Positions 23,061 through 34,310 of a stretch of 64,000 nt of DNA are shown here, piece by piece; the stretch's first letter is position 1, and each line of letters opens with the position of its first letter. The position numbers were made by a program, and so were the translations under genes. A model generated the notes under the pieces. It saw only the letters and a program-made list of their open reading frames with translations, did no database searches and was not told the DNA's origin. Source of the stretch: Adiantum capillus-veneris (taxonomy: Eukaryota > Streptophyta > Polypodiopsida > Polypodiales > Pteridaceae); contig CM043947.1 in NCBI GenBank assembly GCA_014529385.2, positions 132,481,391 to 132,545,390 on the forward strand, written 5' to 3'.

Positions 23061-23747
23061 ATGGAGCCGACGATGGAAGGTGTCATCAACTCATTGCAAA
23101 GCATCCAAGCTCAGTTACAAGAACTTCGCGAGAGTAACGCTCAACTTCAAGCAGGGAAACCCCTAATCTTGGGACTGGCGTTGCAAAATCTTCAACGTCA
23201 AATTCAAGAGCTTCAAGAGACAAGCACACATCAAGCACAAGCTGCAAGATCTAGCTATTCTCAACAACATAAGAAGGAGCCGAAGGTCAGCATGCCTGAA
23301 AAATTTGATGGGACTAGATCAAAGTTTAGAGGTTTTCTCCAACAAGTGCATCTCTTCATTCGAATGCAACGAGAGAGTTATCGAGATGATGCCTCTCAAG
23401 TAGGCCTTATTGGGACCCTCCTCTCGGGTATGGCTCTCTCTTGGTTTGCTCCCTTGCTTGAAAAAGAATCTCCTCTTCTTCATGACTTTGAAGCTTTTGT
23501 GCGGGAGTTCTCTGCAACCTTTGGGGATACTGATAGAGCAAGGGTTGCTGAAACCATACTTAGAAATCTCCGCCAAGGATCAATACATGCGTCCATCTAT
23601 GCATCCAAATTTCAACAGCTCACTTGTGATCTGACTTGGCTTGAGGAATATCTCATTAGCCAATTTCGGTGGGGATTAAAGGATGACGTAAAAGATCTTT
23701 TATTGACTATGCGAAAGGTTCACACATTAAGCGAGATCGCTATTTGA
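23061..23747 (+). CDS. G2 gag
   Basis: 228 codons from ATG 23061. Residues 1-70 have coiled-coil spacing of Leu/Gln (INSLQSIQAQLQELRESN; LQNLQRQIQELQE). Then comes a retrotransposon gag core with MPEKFDGTRSKFRGFL, the hydrophobic GTLLSGMALSWFAPLL and an RQGSIHASIYASKFQQL segment. The core resembles gag of sushi-type gypsy elements, which also gave rise to vertebrate PEG10/RTL genes. The frame ends at TGA 23745-23747, where the sequence reads on (EETREAS) and the zinc knuckle comes about 180 nt later. The stop is therefore probably a CGA-to-TGA change within a longer gag. Confidence 0.8.
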   Translation: MEPTMEGVINSLQSIQAQLQELRESNAQLQAGKPLILGLALQNLQRQIQELQETSTHQAQAARSSYSQQHKKEPKVSMPEKFDGTRSKFRGFLQQVHLFIRMQRESYRDDASQVGLIGTLLSGMALSWFAPLLEKESPLLHDFEAFVREFSATFGDTDRARVAETILRNLRQGSIHASIYASKFQQLTCDLTWLEEYLISQFRWGLKDDVKDLLLTMRKVHTLSEIAI

Positions 23748-23850
23748 GAGGAGACAAGAGAGGCATCTTGGGGCACCATTGCGACCCCAAACAGAAGTGA
23801 CACATAATGTCTATACACCTCAATAAGGCCATGAATCAAGCATTGAGCCC

Positions 23851-25378
23851 ATGCAAATTGATTCAGCACGGTTTCAACCTCTCTCAGCCCAGGAGAAGCA
23901 AAGGCGACGCATTAATGGCTTATGTATGTATTGTGGAGAGCAGGGGCACATAGTTCAACAATGTCCAAGGAAGAGAAGGATGAAGGTTCATGGTGTAATG
24001 GCCTCAACGTTTCGAAAAATATGGACGTCCAACCCCAATAGAGACCGACCGGTTGGACAAAAGACAAGCAAAAAAAGGTCTCTTTCTTCCCGCTGATTCC
24101 ACTTCAAGTTTTATGCTACCAGTCAAGATCCATATGCGGGGTAGGCACATGGATTGTAAAGCATTACTAGATTCACGCGCAGCGGCGTGCTTCATGGACA
24201 AAGAATTTGCAAAAGAGCAAGGCATACCACTTGTGGAGAAGTCTAATCGAGCAACCGTAGAAGTCATTGATGGTCGTCCCCTCGCTTTTGAGGATGTTAG
24301 GTATGAAACTGGCCCCATAGAAGTAACATTGCAGGAGCATGTTTCAAGAATAGCGTTCAATATTATACAAAGCCCAAGCAGTCCAATTGTTATTGGGCTA
24401 CCATGGCTTGAATTACATAATCCTGACATCGATTGGAGGGCTCGTAGAATTGAACCACAAAAAGTCCAAAAGAAGAAGGGAAGGCATAATAGGCCTATAT
24501 ATCTTGGAGCCAAGGTCTTCATGCGTGAAGCCAAAAAGTATCCAACTTTCCTGATATTTGCAACACCAACCGACACGTCGACAACAAAAGTCATGGAGGA
24601 ATTTCCATGTCAATATCAAGATTACAATGATGTTTTTGAGAAGAAGAATGCAGACCTCTTACCGGAGCATCGACCCTATGATTGTACTATAGAGCTTCAG
24701 GAAGGAACCCAACCCCCTTTTGGCCCAATATACAAGCTATCTCAAGATGAATTGGTAGAATTACGGAAAAATATTGATGAGAATCTTGCTAAGGGGTTCA
24801 TACGGCATTCAAAGTCCCCAACAGAAGCTCCAATACTCTTTGTAAAAAAGAAGGACGGAACTCTCCGGATGTGCGTGGATTATAGGGGCCTAAACAAGAT
24901 CAACGTCAAGAATCGCTATCCCCTTCCCTTGATCCAAGAGCTTCTTGAGCGCCTTGGCAAGGCAATAATATTTACAAAAATAGATCTTTGTGGTGATTAC
25001 AACCTAGTCAAAATCAAAGAAGGTGATGAATGGAAGACAACCTTTCGGACAAGGTATGGCCACTTTGAATATACCGTCATGCCATTTGGTCTCACAAATG
25101 CCCCAGCTGTTTTTCAACATTTAATAAACTATATCTTTCGGGAGTATTTGGATTATTTTTTGGTAATATATTTGGATGATATCTTGATATTTTCCAAGGA
25201 TCAAGAAGAGCATGAGCACCATGTACGATTAGTGCTTGAAAAGCTTCGTGCATCAGGGTTATATGCAGAGTTGGAGAAGTGCTCTTTTCATCAATCTAAG
25301 GTGGAATTTCTTGGTTATGTAATTTCTGAAAAGGGAATCTCCATGGATCCAAAGAAGGTTCAAACCATTCTTGATTAG
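23851..25378 (+). pseudogene. G2 zinc knuckle, protease and reverse transcriptase
   Basis: A CCHC knuckle CMYCGEQGHIVQQC lies at about 23923-23964. After a frame change at about 24053 a protease-like segment has ALLDSRAAACFMD, where the DSG active site reads DSR. RT follows with FVKKKDGTLRMCVDYRGLNK, an intact YLDD catalytic box (near 25170-25181) and the C-terminal SKVEFLGYVIS. The frame stops at TAG 25376-25378, where gypsy elements normally have Trp (TGG). Probably inactive because of the protease change and the stops. Confidence 0.82.
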
Positions 25379-27079
25379 GAGACACCCACCTCGGTAAGAG
25401 ATGTTCAATGTTTCCTCGGATTTGCAAATTTTTATCATATCTTTATATAGGGATACTCCAAGGTGGTTACAACGCTCACAAGGTTGACAGGCCATAATAA
25501 GTTTGTCTAGGACTCAGAGGCCGCGAAAGCATTTCAGACTCTCAAGAAAGCTTTCACGACCGCAGCCATTCTAATCCACGCAGATCCTACAAAGTCTTTC
25601 ATCCTAGAAACAGATGCTTCACATTTTTCCCTTGGCGCTATTCTATCCCAAGTAGGAGAGGATGGTCGAGTACATCCAGTGGCTTTTCATTCCCGCAAGT
25701 TCTCAGCTGCAGAAATCAATTATGAAATCCATGGCAAAGAGCTCTTAGCAATCATTGACTCCTTCGACACTTGGCGTCACCTACTTGAAGGGGCTCCTCA
25801 TAAGATCACTGTCTATACAGATCACAAGAATTTGGAATACTTCATGACATCCCGCGTCTTGAATCGTCGCCAAGCCAGGTGGAGTGGTATCCTATCAAGG
25901 TTTGATTTTCTTATCTCTTATAGCCCTTGCCATCAACAAGCTAAGCTAGATGCCTTATCAAGAAGATCCTACCTTGCACCTAGAGAAGGCGACGCAGCAT
26001 TTGATCAACAAGAGTCAGTGATTTTGAAACCTGAGCAACTTAAGCTAAACGCCACCATGAGCCAAGCTCCTGAAGATTCTACTTTTATTTCTAAGGTGAA
26101 GACACAAATTGCCAAAGGCCCACTTGCTAAGAATATTAGACAACAACTACAAGGACAAGAGGGTAATGAGGACTTTCAAGAAATTGATGGACTAATTTAC
26201 TATAAGGGTCTTCTCTATATTCTACCAGGACCAACACGCTTGGAGGTACTTCAACAACGGCATGATCTTCCATCAACAGAACATTTTGGGGTTAATAAGA
26301 CAATTGAGCTTCTCTCCCGTGACTTTTGGTGGCTTCAAATGTGGAAGCTTGTCAAGGAGTATGTAGGCACTTGTGACACTCGCAATAGATCAAAGGCCCC
26401 TCATCATCATCCTCATGGGTTACTCCATCCCTTGCCCATTCCAAACAAAACATGGTCATCCATCTCCATGGATTTCATTGTAGAGCTACCCTTGTCACAA
26501 GGATTTGACTCCATTTTAGTAGTCGTGGATCGGTTTACAAAAATGGCACACTTCATTCCAACCACTAAAACCATCACCAGCGAAGGTACTGCCAAACTCT
26601 TTCTACAACATATCTATCATTATCACGGATTATCGGAGACAGTTTTTGATCAAGGCCCACAATTCATCTCTATCTTTTGGAAAATCTTAGTCAAGCTACT
26701 CGGAGTACAAATCAACCTCTCCTCAGCCAATCACCCACAAAGTGATGGACAAATAGAGAGAGTAAATCAAGTTTTGGAATAGTATCTCCGCTGTACTATC
26801 AATTATCACAAGGATAATTGGGTCGAGCTCCTACCGCTAGCAAAATTCTCCTATAATAACAGTTTTCACGCCTCCATCCGTCACACTCCATTCTTTGCTA
26901 ATTATGGTCAACATCCCAAACAGGATATCCACAGACACTATCAAGTCAAGAATCCAACTGCTATTCATCTTACACAACAATTATCTGCAATTCACAAAGA
27001 AATTACAATTCATATCAAAGAAGCTCAATCCAAGTATAAGGAAAGTGCAGATCTCCATCGCATGCAGCATCCAAAACCT
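25379..27079 (+). pseudogene. G2 RNase H and integrase
   Basis: Continues G2 pol through several single-base stops (about 25448, 25508 and 26780) in otherwise clean family sequence. RNase H shows ETDASHFSLGAILSQ, GKELLAI and TDHKNLEYF. Integrase shows SMDFIVELP, a second catalytic Asp in VFDQGPQFIS, and Glu in GQIERVNQV. The zinc-binding CxxC reads CDTR, so one Cys is lost. Past 26780 the frame is shifted and ends in noise near 27079. Confidence 0.8.
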
Positions 27080-27139
27080 TGAACCTTGTCACACATCTAA
27101 GATCACAGGAAGAGCCCCACAACCACCTCCTCCGGTTGA

Positions 27140-27366
27140 GATTCAAGGATATGACGAATATGAGGTCAAGAAAGTCCTAGATTCTCAAGTCTCGCGTGGC
27201 AGGTTATAGTACTTGGTGCATTGGAAAGGCTATGATGGTAGTGAACGAACCTGGGAACCAACACACAATCTACAACATGCATCTCTTAAAGTCCAAGAGT
27301 TCCATCAACAACATCCATGGAAGCCCAACTCAAGGAACACCACTGCTCCTCGTGGAACTCATCGCT
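27140..27366 (+). pseudogene. G2 chromodomain
   Basis: Reads YDEYEVKKVLDSQVSRGRL, then TAG (27207-27209) where the family has Gln, then YLVHWKGYDGSERTWEPTHN. This is a full chromodomain: the N-terminal aromatic/acidic strand, the WKGY core and the TWEP motif are all visible. Chromodomains of this canonical type bind methylated histone H3. The frame ends about 15 nt before the polypurine tract. Confidence 0.85.
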
Positions 27367-27380
27367 AGAGGAGGGGGTAA
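27366..27380 (+). other. G2 polypurine tract
   Basis: AGAGGAGGGGGTAA lies directly before the right LTR start TGTCATGG. Confidence 0.85.
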
Positions 27381-27852
27381 TGTCATGGATGCTTGAGAGT
27401 CAGTTGCTGCCTGCATCATCGCCTATTTCATCGCCTACATCATCACTAGAAGGCTCTAGAAGAATCTAGAAGGATCTAGAAGGTTCTAAAAGTATAAAGG
27501 AGATTCTAGAGGTTTCTAGAAGCTTGGAGAAGATTTCGGAAGAATCTAGAAGTTTCTGGAAAGCTTTGGAAAGTTGAAGAAGAATCTAGAAGGTTCTAGA
27601 CGAACTAGAAGGATCAAGAAGTTTCTAGAAGCTTGGAGAAGATTCCGAAAGAATCTAGAAGTTTTTGGAAAGCTCTAGAAAGTTGAAGAAGAATCAAGAA
27701 GGTTTTAGAAGATTCTAACCTCCTCAAGAAGAACCTAGAAAGTTCTAACCTCCTCAAGCACTAGTATAAATAGGGTCTTGGGCCACAAGCCCCTCAGTCT
27801 TGCCAACACCAGTTGTGAGGCTCCTATGAGGAAATCCCTCTTCTAGTTCTAA
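27381..27852 (+). repeat. G2 3' LTR, truncated
   Basis: Matches the left LTR from its first base through the heat-shock-element array (about 27449-27735) and the TATA box 27765-27772 to 'ctcttctagttct' near 27852, then diverges. Several TTC pentamers of the array have decayed, while the GAA pentamers at 10-bp spacing persist. It lacks about 30 bp of left-LTR U3 sequence near 27755. Confidence 0.85.
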
Positions 27853-27909
27853 GTTTTCTCTCTTTCTAGTTCATATGTGTACTAAGTTTTCTCTCTTTCT
27901 CTTGTTATA

Positions 27910-28650
27910 GATGGATCTTCTTAGTTGTCTTGATGAACTCTTGAGTGATTTTGCACAAAGAATCTTTTTCAATTACGCAGTTGGATTAAGTCTCCATTGG
28001 GGAATTGAAGTGACTAAAGTTTCAAAGGGGACTAGGAATTTCCTTATACCCAACACTTACGTAGCATGGGAGTTATATGTTGAAGCTTAGCCTGAACATC
28101 GAACACAAGTACCGGATAGATTCGTGACCAACCCACAGCTTTGGGTGAAGGGAAAGATCCAAGAAGGCGATGTTAAAGTACAAGGATATGTTCTTTACCT
28201 TAACTTATGCTCTCTTTTGGACATACCAAGTTGTGAACTCATACTTAGTAAAAAGGTCCTTATGCTAAACCAAAGATATGGATTTTGTGAGAAGTTCATA
28301 ATCAGAGTATGGAAGAAGTCAAATAGTGGCAACCAATTCTATTATGTACCTGAGGATTGGTTCAATAGCGTCTATGGACCCATTCTCACATACAACCCTC
28401 ACAATGTTACCATTACCTTTGATGACTACAAGAAACCAAGGTGTATTAGTGACCTTGGCCGAGCACAACCAATAGCAGTGAACTGGAGTAGATCTTTCTA
28501 TAGAAATGATGTAAATGAACGACATGCCCATGTAAACTGTTTTAATGGATTACCACCCAAGGATGTGTCACGGGGGAAGAATGGTATGAAGAGAAAGACA
28601 CGACTTTTAGTGCACAAGTTGGAGTGCTAAACTTTGACATTTGAGATGTG
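27910..28650 (+). pseudogene. Unrecognised ORF family, copy A
   Basis: From ATG 27910 a frame runs about 240 codons with one TAG (28088-28090) and a probable frameshift near 28565. I do not recognise the family. Landmarks: an N-terminal helix DELLSDFAQRI, then FLIPNTYVAWELY, a central VQGYVLYLNLCSLLD, then RVWKKSNSGNQFYYVPEDW and NPHNVTITFDDYKKPRC. The landmarks after the N-terminus recur in copy B 1 kb downstream. The ATG is directly preceded by 'cttgttatag', which looks like a 3' splice site after a pyrimidine-rich tract, so an upstream exon is possible. Gag of G3 begins about 1.2 kb downstream in the same direction, so this could be an extra ORF of that element or a host gene pair. Confidence 0.55.
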
Positions 28651-28874
28651 AACAAATATAGGGGTAGAACCTCAGTTGTAGGAACCAAGAATTTGTTCAT
28701 TGGACCCTTTTGTATTTATGTATCTCCCAAGAAACACTATGTATCTTTTTTATCTTCTACGGTTGTAAAAATTTGGTTTCTATATAACACATATTATTTT
28801 GAGGATATAATACTTGAGTTTGAATCTTGGTTTTTATCCTTGTAACTGACATGAGTGATGGGGTGTGTGTGTAG

Positions 28875-29634
28875 ATGATTGACATCTTACCTCCAGGGAT
28901 ATGGGCAGATATACTCTCTCGCCTTATGGTGGAAGAGCATTTCCAAACTGGAGTGGAAGTACAAAGACTTGTCACTACCACGCATCACGGGGAAGAGAGG
29001 AAAAGGTAGATGTCTACGGAATTCATTGTACCAAATACCTTCAGAGCTTGGTATCACTATGCTACAGGGAACCTCGAGTTTAGAACACCTCCTTCGCCTG
29101 TTGGGTGTATCGAGTGGATACATTCTAAGCGGGGAAAGGAAATTGTTGTCACAAACCAAATATTGTATATAAATGCGTATGAGCTTACATTAAGACCAAA
29201 AAAGGAAACGTGGATAGCTAGAAACATATTACCCTTAGTAATGGCTACGGGATGTTTCAGTATTGTTATGTTTAATGTATGGGGACGACAGTGCGAGAAC
29301 AATGACCGACATTCCTATAGTCCAGTACCTTGGAAGTTATTCTTTGACTTATTTGGAAAGTCACTAATCTAAAACCCTTGCAATGTAAAGATTATATACA
29401 ATGCCTACAACAGACCTCAGTGCCTTGGGGGTACCTGTAACAAACAAATCTCTTACTCAAGAATGGTATGACTCACACGCCAACGAAGAGATGTTCCAGT
29501 CGAAGGTCGTAAAGGACTATTGGAGTCATCCATCAGACATACTGAAGGAATGGGACAACTATGCTCCATTGGTGGAAGGATGTCACAATGGATGTTACCG
29601 AGTACATTATGTTAGAGCCACTAAAATTTATTAG
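28875..29634 (+). pseudogene. Unrecognised ORF family, copy B
   Basis: Paralogue of copy A, colinear over about 190 codons: EFIVPNTFRAWYHY against copy A FLIPNTYVAWELY, NQILYINAYEL against YVLYLNLCSL, a shared VW...N...Y...W motif, NPCNVKIIYNAYNRPQC against NPHNVTITFDDYKKPRC, and QEWYDSHANEE near the end. It begins at ATG 28875 with an F-box-like LPPGIWADILSRL. It is broken by TAG 29007-29009, TAA 29370-29372 and a one-base shift near 29440, so three open pieces appear. The ATG again follows 'gtgtgtgtag'. Function unknown; the F-box resemblance is weak and rests on one helix. Confidence 0.55.
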
Positions 29635-29834
29635 AAACTTCCGAAATACCTTGTAGACTTTTGAAAACCCCAAAGTTTTGTGATATCAAAATTTGATTGA
29701 TTTGTTCATTATTCTTTCTCCTTTTTTCCTCTCATCTTATCTTTAAACGTCTATTCTATTTGATTTAAGGACTTCGAGTGGAATAAAACATTTTGCTAGG
29801 TATGACCTTGGTTGATATGGTGTAGTAAGCTACC

Positions 29835-30987
29835 ATGCCTCCTAGAGGAAATGCGACTGCTGCTAACGCAAATATACCTATTGTTCCTCAACACACCATA
29901 ATCAATAGAGACATCGATGCTATGCTTTGCAAGTCTCAACCTGGAAATTTTAGCGAGGAAGGCAAAGATGTAGGCAAAATTCTCAAAGATTGGATTGAGC
30001 GCATGGATGACTACTTTGATTTAGCTCACTCATCAGCAGTGAACAAAGCTATCATCGTTAAGTTCAAACTAGAGAAAAAAACCAAGCGTTGGTGGAGAGA
30101 CTATTGCACAAAGAACGATGTTGCTCCTAATGCTACAACTTGGGATTATCTTAAGACCCGCTTAAGAAGAGCTATCAAAACAAAGTTTATCATTCTAACC
30201 GTATGAATGAGTTTCTTGATTGTACTCAAGAGACCAAAGATCTAGAATCATACTACCAACATTTCTTAACCCTTGTCAAGTATGCTCTAGCAGGGATGAC
30301 TCAAGAGGTTAAGGTAGCTCGATTCATGTCAGGACTACATAATCTTATGAAGACTAGACTCCTAAGTCTTCGCCTTAGCAATTTTACAGATGTCCTTGAT
30401 GCAGGAAAACCCATTGAAATAGAGTTATCTACTATCGGAAAGAGGAAATTAGAACCTGTTTCTGTTTGTGAAATCAAAAGACCTCGTCCAGAGGAGGAAC
30501 AAAGATCTGGAATTCCAAAACAAAGAGGAGAGAACTTATTACGTATGAAAGCTAGACAGGATCATTTATGCTACACTTGTTTTGATCTTGGTCATCAATC
30601 CAGGGATTGTCCCTTTAACAACTTAAGCTTCATAGGATTGGTGGAAAATTATGAACATAGAAACTTCAATCTGAATCGGAATTATGGAAACTTTAGACCC
30701 AGACCATTGGCAGTTCAGAGGAACTTCAGTCAACAAAACTTTAACCAAAACGAGAGGCAGCCTCAAAACTAGGGGAGTTATACATCAAACAATCCACCTT
30801 TTATTCGGAACGGACCGCCTGTCAACAATAAAAACAATGGAAATGTTAATCGTCAACTTCGTCCAGGAGGAGGGGGAAATCAAAGACCTCAAGGAAGACC
30901 TCGAGCTGATAGAGCTCAAGGGTCTAGAGGTGAAGGAAATCAGGCAAATACGTATGTTCATGCTGCAATTGAACATCAGGGAGTGAA
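29835..30987 (+). pseudogene. G3 gag
   Basis: ATG 29835 (MPPRGNATAANANIP). A gag core with ILKDWIERMDDYFDLAHSS and KRWWRDY is followed by a frameshift near 30200. It resumes with EFLDCTQETKDLESYYQHFL, a CCHC knuckle CYTCFDLGHQSRDC (about 30570-30611) and an N/R/G-rich C-terminus that runs on past TAG 30770-30772 to about 30987. One shift and one stop make this copy non-functional. Confidence 0.8.
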
Positions 30988-31015
30988 TGAATAATTTTCA
31001 ATTATTCAAACCCCA

Positions 31016-33054
31016 GTGGAGTATCAAGGTAACCATTTTACCCTATTGGTTGATTCAAAAAGTAAGTGCATCAGAAACCTCATTTTGACTGAACACCCTA
31101 ATACAGACCTTACAGTAGAATTAGCTATGGGTAGGAAGGTTAGACCTTCTACTTCAGTGGATAATTTCAATTTTGCTTTGAATGGTCACAATACTTCTGC
31201 AAACTTCAAAGTCTTACCCATCAGAATTTACAATAGAATCCTAGGAACGGATCGGCTTAAAGCCAATGATGCTCACATACATTGTAAAGATGCTTCATTG
31301 ACTTTTCAAAATGATCAAAACGCTAGAGTTACAGTTACTGAGAAACGGGGAAAGGCTAAGCTCAAACTAGTGAACTTTACCAAACTTATGAAGAGTCATA
31401 GGAAGAATGAGAGGATTTACACAGTAAAGCTTAATCCTAAAGAGAAGAAGATAGATTCACCTGAACCTAAATGGATAACAGAGTTTGATGATATATTTCC
31501 CGAAGAACTTTCTCATCTACCACCAAGGCGTGATATTGATAATGCAATAGATCTTACTACATGAGCTCAACCAATTGCTTGTAGACCTTACAAGATGTCA
31601 GTACCCAAATCTGTGGAACTCAAGGAGCAATTAACACAGCTTCTTGAACAAAGCTTCATTCGACCTAGTGTTTCTCCATGGAGTACTCCTGTTCTCTTTA
31701 ATAGGAAGAAGGATGGTAGTTTATGTCTCTGTATTGATTATCGTGGATTGAACTAGGTAACAATCAAGAATAAGTATGCAATACCAAGGATTGAAGAATT
31801 GCTTGATCGGTTACATGGATCTTCTATCTTTACAAAGATTGATCTTAGGTCAGGGTATTACCAAATCCGAATCAAGGAGGAGGACATACCAAAGACCGGA
31901 TTTAATACTCGTTTTGGACATTATAAATTTACAGTTATACCTTTTGAACTTACTAACGCTCCTGCAACTTTTAATCATCTTATGAATGATGTGTTTGAGA
32001 ACATCTTGATGATTTTGTTCTTGTCTTCTTTGATGATATCCTGGTTTACTTTAGAAACAGAGAAGAACACGAACAACATGTGCGGCGAGTACTTGAACTT
32101 CTCTGTCAGAATCAACTTTATGCCAAACGTAGCAAATGCACCTTCTTCACTGACAAGGTGGAATATTTGGGATATATTGTATCCAAAGATGGTGTTTCTA
32201 TTGACCCAAGGAAGATCGAAGCTATCAAATCTTGGCCTACACCAAAATCATTACGAGAAGTACGTGGCTTTCTTGGTTTGACAGGATGGTATCACACATT
32301 TATTGAAGGTTACGCTAAGATTGCATCTCCATTGACTAATACGCTTAAGAAAGCAAAAATGTTTACTTGGAACGAACGTGCTCAAGCTAGTTTTGAAAAA
32401 CTCAAAGAAGCTTTGGTGATTGCTCCAATACTACAGCTTCCAGACTTCTCAAAGGCATTCACTGTGCTCAGTGATGCAAGTGGACAAGCAATTGGTGGAA
32501 TTCTGTCTCAAGAAGGAAAACCAGTAGCTCATGAATCTCGTAAGTTACGTATACATGAGTTGAATTATTATATACATGACTTGGAATTATCGACCGTTGT
32601 ACATACTCTTAAAGTATGGCAACATTATCTTCTTGGAAGGAGATTTGAACTACATACCGACCATAGAAGCCTAAAGTGGATCTACACCCAACCTGACCTT
32701 AATATGCAACAGAGAAGATGGATGGAGTTGTTATGCGAATATGATTTTGCAATTGAGTATAAACCTGGGAAGGAAAATCTAGTGGTCGATGTCTTAAGCA
32801 GGAAGAGTAAGGTAGCGGTTGTCACAACCTCTATTACTTCTCTAATTGACCTTATTAGAGAAGGTATGACTAATGATCCGTATTACTTAAGAATCCAATA
32901 CTTGATAAACCAAAATAATCGCACAGAGAAGCAAGAAGGCAAATCAAAGGCTTTCATGTTGAAGGTGATGACCTTTACTTTGGTAATCGTCTTTGTATTC
33001 CAAATCAAGCTGGAATCAAACTTCAGATATTACAAGAAGCTCATGATAACCTAA
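31016..33054 (+). pseudogene. G3 protease, reverse transcriptase and RNase H
   Basis: Protease-like start with LLVDSKSKCIRN (DSG active site changed to DSK). RT has [23 protein letters not shown] followed by a TAG (31755-31757), and the FFDD active site near 32026-32037. That active site is read only after a one-base frameshift from the preceding RT segment. RNase H follows with LSDASGQAIGGILSQEG and HTDHRSLKW. A TGA at 31562-31564 also interrupts. Clearly degraded, but every landmark is in the canonical order. Confidence 0.82.
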
Positions 33055-33089
33055 AGCAAGACATCCAGAATACATTAAGACTTACTCTA

Positions 33090-34279
33090 CTGTAAGAAAG
33101 AGTTTCTTTTGGCCAGGACTAAAGCGCAATGTGTTAAACTATGTTACAAGATGTTTAATATGTCAACATATTAAAGCTGAACGAATTTGAGATCCCGGTA
33201 AGCTTCAACCTATTGATGCTCCACAAATGAAGTGGGAATGTATATCTATGGATTTTATTACAAGACTTTCTACATCTCTGGGATATGACTCTATTTTCGT
33301 GGTTGTTGGTATGCTTACAAAAATGACTCATTTATTTCCAGTCAAGACAAAATTTACGGCTAAGGACATAGCTCAATTCTTCATGAAAGGCGTTTTCATG
33401 TATCATGGCCTACCTCGAAGGATAATATCTGATCGTGATGCGAAGTTCACGTCTAATTTTTGGAAAGCGTTATTCTCAGCTACAAGAACCCATTTAGCCT
33501 TTAGTACTGCTTATCATCCTCAAAATGATGGGAAGATGAAAAGAACAAATCAAATCATTGAAGACATGTTGAGAGCTTATTGTATGCATGAACAAAGTAA
33601 ATGGACTAGGTATTTGTATTTGGTTGAATTTGCGTTAACTTTCCAACACTCAATTGGGATGTCTTCTTTTCAAGCATTGTATGGACAAGAGTGTCTTACT
33701 CCACTCAAATGGACAAACCCTCTCATACGAGTTCAAGCATCCAAAGAAATGTTGGATGAAATGGAACTACGAACCAATCTTATACGGAAGAATATTAAGA
33801 CTGCTCAAGATAGACAGAAGAGTTATGTTGATCCAAAACGATCTACCAGACTTTTTGAAGAAGGCGATATGGTATTCTTGAGGGTGAGACCCAAACGTAG
33901 TTCTTTATCAATGGGTAAGTGTAAGAAGCTAAGTGAAAGATATTGTGGACCTTTAGCAATCACAGAGCGAATTAATGATCAAGCTTACAAACTCTTGTTA
34001 CCACCACACATAAAGGTACATGATGTTTTTTACGTTAGCTTACTCAAGAGGTATGTACTTGATCCACAACATATTCTTGATGATTCTCTATTATCTACAT
34101 CCATTGACGGAACTTTTGAAGTATATCCTAAAGAAATACGTTAGAGCTAAATCAATCCTCTACGTAATTGGACCATTATTGAATATCTTGTTAAATGGTC
34201 AACGTATCCTCAGGAAGATGCCACTTGGGAACGTGACGATGTAATGAGACTAAATTATCCAGACTTCATGTCGAGGTGA
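33090..34279 (+). pseudogene. G3 integrase with chromodomain-like tail
   Basis: A zinc-finger half with CLICQHIKAER is followed by a TGA (33188-33190), then an open 305-codon frame from 33227. It holds SMDFITRLS (Asp) and ISDRDAKFT (Asp), but GKMKRTNQII, where the catalytic Glu expected in GQ-x-ER is Lys. A GPY/F motif (RYCGPLAI) and YVSLLKRYV follow. Past the stop at 34142-34144 a chromodomain-like tail (EYLVKWSTYPQEDATWE) runs to 34279, lacking the first aromatic strand of a full chromodomain. The lost Glu means this integrase is dead. Confidence 0.82.
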
Positions 34280-34310
34280 GGACACCTCGAATTTTTCAAG
34301 TGTGGGAGGA

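Larger units (their letters stand above)
22357..27852 (+). mobile_element. G2: Ty3/gypsy chromovirus with canonical chromodomain and heat-shock-element LTR
   Basis: Left LTR begins TGTCATGGATGC at 22357. An identical start recurs at 27381 right after a polypurine tract. Between them lie gag, zinc knuckle, protease, RT, RNase H, integrase and a full chromodomain. The right LTR is recognisable only to about 27852, so the element is truncated or rearranged at its 3' end and no target duplication can be shown. The internal region has about six in-frame stops and at least two frameshifts. The coiled-coil gag and complete chromodomain (with WKGY and TWEP motifs) point to the Tf1/sushi/Tcn1-like side of the chromoviruses rather than the common CRM, Reina or Tekay types. 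That assignment is inference from motifs. Confidence 0.88.

Noticed and set aside
28875-28920. Calling copy B an F-box gene
   Set aside because: Only one LPxxxxxxILxRL-like helix supports it, and copy A matches that part poorly.
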